A DNA stretch of 13,563 nt from CAZMOK01 sp964567785. Lineage in GTDB: Bacteria; Bacteroidota; Bacteroidia; Bacteroidales; JAGOPY01. The position numbers and the translations under genes were made by a program. Positions 1-5,026 of the stretch are shown piece after piece (positions within the stretch are counted from its first letter, which is position 1; the number at the start of each line of letters is the position of its first letter). The notes beneath the pieces are model-generated. The model worked only from the letters and a program-made list of their open reading frames with translations, was not told where the DNA came from and made no database searches. The stretch spans positions 1 to 13,563 of the forward strand of contig CAZMOK010000070.1 in NCBI GenBank assembly GCA_964567785.1. Direction: 5' to 3'.

Positions 1-63
1 TTTTTTAATTATGAGATTCCCTCCGGGATCTTGGAAGTCTTTATATCAGAGGTCCTGGATTAT

Positions 64-129
64 AATCTTACTCTTACTCCTAATCCTAATCTTAATCTTA
101 ATCCTATTCCTAATCCTAATCCTGTTCCT
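64..129. repeat. Hexanucleotide tandem array, 11 units, consensus AATCCT
   Basis: Eleven consecutive 6-bp units stay in strict register. Five are exact AATCCT and AATCTT-type units; the others differ at one or two bases (ACTCTT, ACTCCT, ATTCCT, GTTCCT). The array lies in the 275-bp gene-free stretch downstream of the minus-strand mbnH-like gene. Translation of this stretch on the minus strand gives an Asn-Arg repeat that is an artefact of the period. No coding or RNA gene is visible in 1-275. Confidence 0.85.
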
Positions 130-133
130 CATA

Positions 134-169
134 CATAGTACCCATAGTACTCATAGTATGCATAGTAAG
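134..169. repeat. Nonanucleotide tandem array, CATAGTAnn x4
   Basis: CATAGTA begins at 134, 143, 152 and 161, an exact 9-bp period with a variable dinucleotide between copies. A degenerate CCATAG follows at 176. It sits directly between two hexamer arrays, so three unrelated short-period arrays follow each other in under 160 bp. Confidence 0.85.
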
Positions 170-184
170 AAAGTACCATAGAGT

Positions 185-220
185 GTTCCTGATCTTATTC
201 CTATTCCTGTTCCTGCTCCT
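185..220. repeat. Second hexanucleotide array, 6 units, consensus NTTCCT
   Basis: Six in-register hexamers (GTTCCT, GATCTT, ATTCCT twice, GTTCCT, GCTCCT). They share the TCCT core with the array at 64-129 and are separated from it by the CATAGTA array, so the two may be one array split by later change. Confidence 0.75.
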
Positions 221-231
221 AACAATGTCCC

Positions 232-258
232 ATGCGAACATGGCGCTATGCGAACATG
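232..258. repeat. Direct repeat ATGCGAACATG, two copies
   Basis: The 11-bp word ATGCGAACATG occurs exactly at 232-242 and 248-258, a 16-bp spacing, between the short arrays and the 3' end of the mbnH-like gene. ACATG and CATG words continue to about 266. The role is unknown; it may be another short-period array of only two units. Confidence 0.7.
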
Positions 259-275
259 TGCACATGATAAAATTC

Positions 276-1430
276 CTATTGTTCGTCAGGTAGCTTTTCC
301 GGCCGGGAAAATGCCGGGTTGGTGAGGAAATCATCGTCCCTCAGCGTCCTTATGAACGCCTTCAGGTCTTCTTTTTCCTTGTCGGTGAGCTGGACCCCTT
401 CGTTTGCCACGTGGTGCATCAGGGGATCAATCTGGGGTGTATTGATGAGGTGGTGGGAGTAAAAGTCTATCACTTCATCCAGATCGGCAAACCGCCCATC
501 GTGCATGTAGGGGGCTGTGAGCTCGATATTACGGAGGGTAGGGGCCTTGTATGCGCCTCTGTCCATGGGGTCGCCTGTGATGGCATAGCGGTCGCGGTTG
601 TCGTTGAAAACACTGTCTTTGCCGTTGTTGTAATAGAGGTGAGTGGTGAAGAGCGGGTTGCCGAACCCCCCGTGGCAGTGGAAGCAATCAGCGCCTTCTT
701 CCGTGGTGAATAAGACGAACCCGTTCAGTTCCGAAGGGGTTAGCTGTACTTCCCCCCGCATGTACTTGTCGAAACGTGAATTGGCTGAGATCAGGGTCCT
801 GATGAACTGGGCTATGGCCTTGCTCATGCGGTCGACTGTGACCTCAGGGGTTCCGAAGGCTTTTTCAAACAGTTCGGGATAGCCTGGAATGTTTTGGATC
901 ACCTCTTTGGCCCTGTTGGTGTCGCTGTTCATCTCGTGCGGCGCGGTTATGCCCATGTAGACCAGCGCCTCGATGTTCCGGTGCAACGGGTTGGGGTTGT
1001 CATCCCTTACATAGCCGTTCCAAAGATACCCCTGGTGGTTCCACACCAGGTTGATAAGGGGCAGCATCACATGGGGTGTTTGTATGCCGGTGATGCCGAA
1101 AGTGAACCCGTCTTTGTACTTCGGGTGGTCAACGCCAACTTCAAAGGAGTTCTCCTGGATGTGGCAGGTGGCACAGCTCATCAGCGAATCAGGGTGGGTG
1201 CGTCCCGACATCCTGCCGTCGTAGAACAGGTAACGGCCCAGCTCAACACCTTCCACCGTCATGGGGTTGTCTTCAGGGATGTTCAGCTTTTTCGGGAAAC
1301 CATAAGGAATCTCGATTTCATAGGGTGTAGTTTCATGGGCCGGTAACCACTCGGGTGGTGGGTTCTTTTTGCAGGAAAACAAAAAGAAGATCAATAATGA
1401 CAGCGCTGATATTTTGAGCATTGCTCTCAT
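276..1430 (-). CDS. mbnH: MbnH/MauG-type di-heme cytochrome c enzyme, lipoprotein
   Basis: A periplasmic di-heme enzyme of the bacterial cytochrome c peroxidase/MauG superfamily, 384 residues. It has two c-type heme sites, C86-A-T-C-H90 and C249-F-H-C-H253, and the family motif 'APTLRN' near 296-301 followed by 'PYMHDGRF' at 307-314. The N-terminus is a lipoprotein signal with Cys20 in a 'LFSC' lipobox. The start chosen at 1430 overlaps the TGA of the upstream mbnP-like gene as ATGA; a longer in-frame start to 1484 would lie wholly inside that gene and would put 18 polar residues before the signal. Known for the family: MbnH oxidises a specific Trp of its partner MbnP to kynurenine, while other members reduce peroxide. 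The partner gene next door makes the MbnH role the best inference. An ordinary cytochrome c peroxidase is the alternative, since the axial ligands cannot be assigned by eye. Last gene of the operon. Confidence 0.8.
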   Translation of the reverse strand: MRAMLKISALSLLIFFLFSCKKNPPPEWLPAHETTPYEIEIPYGFPKKLNIPEDNPMTVEGVELGRYLFYDGRMSGRTHPDSLMSCATCHIQENSFEVGVDHPKYKDGFTFGITGIQTPHVMLPLINLVWNHQGYLWNGYVRDDNPNPLHRNIEALVYMGITAPHEMNSDTNRAKEVIQNIPGYPELFEKAFGTPEVTVDRMSKAIAQFIRTLISANSRFDKYMRGEVQLTPSELNGFVLFTTEEGADCFHCHGGFGNPLFTTHLYYNNGKDSVFNDNRDRYAITGDPMDRGAYKAPTLRNIELTAPYMHDGRFADLDEVIDFYSHHLINTPQIDPLMHHVANEGVQLTDKEKEDLKAFIRTLRDDDFLTNPAFSRPEKLPDEQ

Positions 1431-2257
1431 TTTCCCGGTTGAATTATGTCGCCGATGGTGAATACATCGTGCCCGTTCTCGCATCCCAGGATCATGGCCT
1501 CCTGCTTCTGCATTATATCGCCCCCCCAGTCGTTGTGGTCGTAGGTGTTCGGGTCCCTGAACCAGTTCCCGATGTTCATGACCAGTTGAATGCCTGTGGT
1601 TTCACCCTCCCCCGTCGTAAAGAGTGAAAAACCCGGTTCTTCCAGTTCCACTGTGAAGTAATTCTGGATGAATCCGGTTATGTTGCCTTCATTGTCGTAG
1701 ACCTGTCCTATACCAAGGTGAAAGTCGAAGGGGTGCATAATTCCTTCGGGGGTTTTCCATTTGCCGTTCAGTTTCATATAATGATAGCCACCGCCCAGGT
1801 ATTCGGGCCAGAACATGAGCGACTCGGGCGGGTCGGTGAACATCAGCGACCGGTTCTTCTCCTCACTGATCCCGAAAACGAAGGTGATCCTTTTTACCGT
1901 TCCCGCGGGAATGTCGTCGAAAACATTCCACTTGTGGGTGTCTTCCAGGTCGGTGTCCACATAGTGGATGTCTTTCCATTCATCGACCAGGTAAGTGGAA
2001 TTGTCTTCATAATGAAGCGTGACGTCCGAGATAAAATACTGGATCTCGTTCACCAGGTATTCATTCCCGGCGGCATTCTCATACATCAGGGAGTCGAAGA
2101 TCAGTGGCTCTCCGTTCGCATGGTGGAGGAACTCAATATAGATCTTCCCGGCCCCATCCTCTTTTTCATCACCCGGGCCGGGTTCCTTTTCGCAACCCGG
2201 CAGGGCAAGAACGGCTGCCGCCAGAATGACCAGCAATATGTTTATTTTCCTTTCCAT
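1427..2257 (-). CDS. mbnP: MbnP-family copper-binding lipoprotein
   Basis: A secreted lipoprotein of 276 residues with signal peptide 1-21 and lipobox L19-P-G-C22. After a short Glu/Gly-rich linker comes the MbnP-type domain. Recognisable blocks are 'YIEFLHHANGEPLIFD' (40-55), 'NAAGNEYLVNEIQYFISDV' (61-79) and 'LMFWPEYLGGGYHYMKLNG' (147-165). Histidines that could bind metal include H45, H46, H98, H108, H159, H175 and H180; Trp candidates are W94, W110, W150, W167, W232 and W244. Characterised MbnP and its CorA/MopE relatives bind Cu(I) through His residues and a kynurenine made from Trp. Which Trp would be modified here cannot be decided without alignment; W150 in the conserved 'MFW' block is one candidate. 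It lies 7 nt after the small lipoprotein stop and its TGA overlaps the next ATG, which suggests translational coupling with the oxidising enzyme. Confidence 0.8.
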   Translation of the reverse strand: MERKINILLVILAAAVLALPGCEKEPGPGDEKEDGAGKIYIEFLHHANGEPLIFDSLMYENAAGNEYLVNEIQYFISDVTLHYEDNSTYLVDEWKDIHYVDTDLEDTHKWNVFDDIPAGTVKRITFVFGISEEKNRSLMFTDPPESLMFWPEYLGGGYHYMKLNGKWKTPEGIMHPFDFHLGIGQVYDNEGNITGFIQNYFTVELEEPGFSLFTTGEGETTGIQLVMNIGNWFRDPNTYDHNDWGGDIMQKQEAMILGCENGHDVFTIGDIIQPGK

Positions 2258-2264
2258 GAATTCA

Positions 2265-2657
2265 TCAATAGGGAACTGTCCCTGATACGGTAACGTATTT
2301 CACCGTATCCCCATTGCTCGAGCCCTCCTTATAAATCTTTTCGTCGATCAGCACCTGCACCTTGATGGCCGATTCAGGGTCTTTGTACCGTGCCGAAACG
2401 AAAACAATGTCGCCCTCTTCTGCCATGAAACCGTACGTCCATTCGTCCTCACTGCTCTGGGTCTCAATATTGGTTTTAACGAGTTTACCCGAGGCATCCC
2501 GGTAATTGAGGTCGAACCCCGAATCAGCTTCCGTGACCCGGTACATGACTGTATGCTCTTCCTTCCGGCACGAAACCGCAAGCATCATTATCAATATAAG
2601 GAGCAAACTGTATTTAATTAATAATGAATAATTAATAATTAATAATGAAGGTTTCAT
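2265..2657 (-). CDS. Small lipoprotein of unknown function in the copper operon (weakly MmpS-like)
   Basis: I do not recognise a named family with certainty. The product is 130 residues. It has a long hydrophobic N-terminus (about 5-29), an 'AVSC' lipobox at Cys30, then a single domain of about 100 residues rich in beta-type segments ('VMYRVTEADSGFDLNYRDASG', 37-57; 'VQVLIDEKIY', 100-109), ending in 'SGTVPY'. The pattern of an early 'Y-V-T/S' strand, an 'NYRDASG' turn, a Trp near 73 and a late 'I-D-x-K' strand resembles the small MmpS/transthyretin-like fold; this is a weak inference. ATG at 2657 was chosen over an in-frame TTG at 2687. The gene lies 33 nt behind the copper receptor and 7 nt before mbnP, so it is probably part of the same copper pathway. 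Part of its signal peptide is encoded by a heptanucleotide repeat array (2617-2644). Confidence 0.75.
   Translation of the reverse strand: MKPSLLIINYSLLIKYSLLLILIMMLAVSCRKEEHTVMYRVTEADSGFDLNYRDASGKLVKTNIETQSSEDEWTYGFMAEEGDIVFVSARYKDPESAIKVQVLIDEKIYKEGSSNGDTVKYVTVSGTVPY
2617..2644. repeat. Heptanucleotide array within the small lipoprotein's signal-peptide codons
   Basis: Four in-register 7-bp units (ATTAATA, ATGAATA, ATTAATA, ATTAATA on the plus strand), with degenerate flanking units out to about 2610 and 2651. On the minus strand the array encodes the Leu/Ile/Asn/Tyr/Ser-rich core of a signal peptide. The same word family (TTAATTATTAAT) follows the TTCATTG array at 10806-10817, outside any gene. 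Confidence 0.75.
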
Positions 2658-2680
2658 ATCGCTTTTTTCTAAAATCTTAT

Positions 2681-2708
2681 ATCTCAAATCTCAAATCTCA
2701 AATCTCAT
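2681..2708. repeat. Heptanucleotide array ATCTCAA x4 across the receptor stop codon
   Basis: Three exact ATCTCAA copies at 2681, 2688 and 2695 and a fourth ending in T at 2702. On the minus strand the repeat encodes the last receptor residues (M-R-F-E-I) and supplies its TGA at 2693-2691. The remaining copies form part of the 33-nt gap before the next gene. Confidence 0.85.
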
Positions 2709-4793
2709 AGTAATGTACCACGTCCTGCCCGGCTCGTAGAAGTTCCCTTTAGTGCCGATAAGTCTCCTGTTGAGGTGTTCGTAATATCCTTTGTCGAAAA
2801 TATTGTTCACACCCGCATGGATGCTCAGGTGTTCGTTATGTGTATATCCCAGGCGGAAGTCGGCCACCGCAAATCCCGGGGTTTCGGTTTCCTCGAGTGC
2901 AACCGAGATCCTGTCCTGGGGAGCGACAAGCCTCAGGTTCAGTGAGGGTACAAGCCTGTTGTCGAGGAATTTGTAAAAGAGGTTGATGCTGCCCTCCAGC
3001 GGCGGAATTTCCGGAAGCGGGTCGTTCTCCTCGATGCTTTCATCGATCACTTCACCGCCCTCTTTTAAATAGACTATGGCCTCAGGGTTTACGCCGTAGG
3101 TGTAGGATGCCATGAGTTGCCAGCCGAACCTGAATTTTTCGGGCGACGACCAGGTGGCTTCGAAGCCTGCCAGGTGCACGTTGCCGAGGTTCCGGAACTC
3201 TTTCACCCCCAGGACTCCCTTTGTCTGGGGCTTGACCTGTGATTCAGGGATAAGCACGCCGGCAATGTAGTTATCAACATACGAATAGAAAAAGTTCAGT
3301 TTGGCAGAGCCCACCTTTTCCGGGTCGCTGAATTTCAGGCCCAGGTCGGCCTGGTAATTCACCTCGGGCTTGAGGTTGGGATTGCCTAAATAATCATACG
3401 GATCGTAACCGATCGGCAACAGGATGATGAACCTCTCGCTCATGTCGGGGCTCCTTACGCCTCTTCCAAGCGCCAGGTTCAGCGACAGTTTATCACTGAG
3501 CCTGTAATCGGCGCCCACGCTTAGACTGAAATTAACATGGTTTGAAGTTGTGGAATCGTTCTGGTATACCGGGTTACCATTGTTGGCTTCTCTAATGAGA
3601 TCATTCGAGGTTGCATGGTTGAAATCGAGCCTGATGGCAGATACCAGCGAAAGGTCCCCGAAACTCTTCCTGTGTTCGGCGAAAAAACCGAGGTTCCTGA
3701 TATAGGCATTGTCCCACAGGGCCTCTTTTTTTACCGGTAAGGTGGGCTGGAGGATGAAATACTTGGTCCTTTCGCCGTCCTTTTCAATGTTCTCCATGTC
3801 GGCCCCCACATAGAGCTGGCATTTGCCCGTCCAGATCCCTGCCTCGGCCCTGAACCCGTAATTGATGGCCCTGATCAGGGATTCGGCGACTACGGTATCT
3901 GAGAAGGGGCGCTGCTTGTTATCCATCAGGTGGTTCACATCGGAGTGGTAGGCCTTGAAATGAAGGTGGTTAATCGTTTTCGATAGTTCACCAATGTAAT
4001 CGAGCGACATCAGGCGGGTGTCGTCCGTTCGTTCGTCCATGGGCAGGGCCGGGAACATGACATCCCTTCCGTACGACTGGTCGATCGAGGTCACGATTCT
4101 GTGCCCGTCTGCCAGGGCAACACCTGCCTGCCCGGAGATATTGTATCTCTTGAAGGATGAGCTTACCTCGTTGCCGTTGCCATCGGTGTAGTTGCCGTAA
4201 TCTTTATGATTTGCCGTAAGCCTGAAAAAAAGTTTCCTGTTGCCCCCGTTGATGTATACCTGCTGCTTCAGCCCGTTCCAGTTGCTCTCGTATCCCAGCA
4301 GGGCGCCTGCCTTTACGGTGAACTTCCTTGTAGTCAGCGGCTTCAGTGTTTTCATGTTGATGATGCCGCCGAAATTTGGTCCGTATCTCAGGGCATAGGG
4401 GCCCTTGATTATTTCCATTTCCCGGATATCGTCAGGATCTATGTGAGCTGCCGGGTGGTCCATGCGGTTGGGGCAACCCCCTTCGATCTTCTGCCCATTG
4501 TTCAACTGCACATTGATCTGGCTGAACTTGAAGCCCCGCATCACCGGATCAATGGATATCCCGCCTTTGCGTATTCCTGAAATGTTCGGTGTGGACCTTA
4601 AAAGATCACCGACATCCCTTACCGGCAGTGACCGCATCTTCATTTCGTCAAAATATTCCGTGGAGTAAGGGTTCGTTTCACGCCTGGTATCGACTATTTC
4701 GAATTCCTTGAGGTATATAGCCGTATCGGGTTCCTCCTGTGCCAATAACAGGAAAGGAAGCACAACAATGATCGGAAGCAATGCTTTTTTCAT
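2691..4793 (-). CDS. oprC: OprC/NosA-type TonB-dependent copper receptor
   Basis: An outer membrane 22-strand-type receptor that would import copper using TonB energy; 700 residues. The signal peptide covers about 1-18 (ending 'LLLAQ'), a plug domain about 40-150 ('RGFKFSQINVQLNNGQKI', 'EMEIIKGPYALRYGPNFGG'), then the barrel ending 'GRTWYITMRFEI'. The decisive feature is C107-P-N-R-M111 in the plug plus H288-L-M290 in the barrel. In Pseudomonas OprC, copper is bound by a CxxxM and an HxM motif (C143/M147 and H323/M325 from memory). The Cys-to-His distance is 180 there and 181 here. No N-terminal carboxypeptidase-like regulatory domain is present. The ATG at 4793 was preferred to the adjacent TTG at 4796. 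First gene of a minus-strand operon followed by a small lipoprotein, mbnP and mbnH. The symbol is by family resemblance. Confidence 0.88.
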   Translation of the reverse strand: MKKALLPIIVVLPFLLLAQEEPDTAIYLKEFEIVDTRRETNPYSTEYFDEMKMRSLPVRDVGDLLRSTPNISGIRKGGISIDPVMRGFKFSQINVQLNNGQKIEGGCPNRMDHPAAHIDPDDIREMEIIKGPYALRYGPNFGGIINMKTLKPLTTRKFTVKAGALLGYESNWNGLKQQVYINGGNRKLFFRLTANHKDYGNYTDGNGNEVSSSFKRYNISGQAGVALADGHRIVTSIDQSYGRDVMFPALPMDERTDDTRLMSLDYIGELSKTINHLHFKAYHSDVNHLMDNKQRPFSDTVVAESLIRAINYGFRAEAGIWTGKCQLYVGADMENIEKDGERTKYFILQPTLPVKKEALWDNAYIRNLGFFAEHRKSFGDLSLVSAIRLDFNHATSNDLIREANNGNPVYQNDSTTSNHVNFSLSVGADYRLSDKLSLNLALGRGVRSPDMSERFIILLPIGYDPYDYLGNPNLKPEVNYQADLGLKFSDPEKVGSAKLNFFYSYVDNYIAGVLIPESQVKPQTKGVLGVKEFRNLGNVHLAGFEATWSSPEKFRFGWQLMASYTYGVNPEAIVYLKEGGEVIDESIEENDPLPEIPPLEGSINLFYKFLDNRLVPSLNLRLVAPQDRISVALEETETPGFAVADFRLGYTHNEHLSIHAGVNNIFDKGYYEHLNRRLIGTKGNFYEPGRTWYITMRFEI

Positions 4794-4812
4794 CAATTAA
4801 TCTGGTTTCTTA

Positions 4813-4820
4813 CAAAATTA
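4813..4820 (-). promoter_or_regulatory. Candidate Bacteroidota -7 box for the copper operon
   Basis: The minus strand reads TAATTTTG, a full match to TAnnTTTG, 19 nt before the receptor ATG. No convincing -33 TTTG box is seen at the usual distance, so the call rests on one box and on position. Confidence 0.35.
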
Positions 4821-4853
4821 AGCATTATAGCTGTTTTAATGAAGTATACATGT

Positions 4854-4875
4854 TATTTAGATATCTTTCTAAATA
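4854..4875. promoter_or_regulatory. Perfect inverted repeat TATTTAG-N8-CTAAATA, candidate operator
   Basis: Seven-bp arms match exactly around an 8-bp centre (atatcttt) in the divergent region, 60 bp from the receptor start and about 150 bp from the pump start. It does not resemble the CueR or CopY operators I know. A role as binding site for a metal-responsive regulator is inferred only from symmetry and place; no regulator gene lies in the window. Confidence 0.4.
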
Positions 4876-4878
4876 GAG

Positions 4879-4913
4879 CCGGGCCCCGGGAGGTTATTTC
4901 GACCTGACAGGTC
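4879..4913. other. Two short palindromes in the divergent intergenic region
   Basis: CCGGG-C-CCCGG lies at 4879-4889 and GACCTG-A-CAGGTC at 4901-4913. A further small stem, GGAA-GGG-TTCC, is at 4950-4960. The rest of 4797-5026 has no gene. The nearest thing to a -7 box for the pump gene is TAATTTTA at 4989-4996, one mismatch from TAnnTTTG, which is weak. The palindromes could be operator sites, RNA stems in the pump leader, or dispersed repeat remnants. Confidence 0.35.
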
Positions 4914-5026
4914 TTTCAAACGGAGGGTTCTGTAAAAAAACAAATATCCGGAAGGGTTCCTGAATCCACAGGGTCTTATAAATATGTTTAATTTTACGGT
5001 TTATCAAAAACCATATTGAATCTGCG

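Noticed and set aside
14..31. Hairpin AGATTCCC-TCC-GGGATCT as a terminator for the minus-strand operon
   Set aside because: The stem has a bulge, and on the minus strand it is followed by A-rich rather than T-rich sequence, so it does not look like an intrinsic terminator.
116..334. Minus-strand 72-residue reading frame with an Asn-Arg repeat
   Set aside because: It is the translation of the hexamer and nonamer arrays and overlaps the end of the mbnH-like gene; there is no signal, domain or plausible start.
1431..1484. Longer N-terminus for the di-heme enzyme
   Set aside because: It would add 18 polar, Arg/His-rich residues before a good lipoprotein signal and lies entirely inside the mbnP-like gene; the ATGA overlap start fits better.
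1718..2293. Plus-strand 191-residue open frame
   Set aside because: Opposite-strand shadow of the MbnP-like gene, which has a clear signal peptide and family motifs.
4797..5026. Methanobactin precursor gene (mbnA-like) near the MbnPH pair
   Set aside because: No short open frame with a paired-cysteine core is seen here or in 10533-10869, and no methanobactin biosynthesis genes are present.
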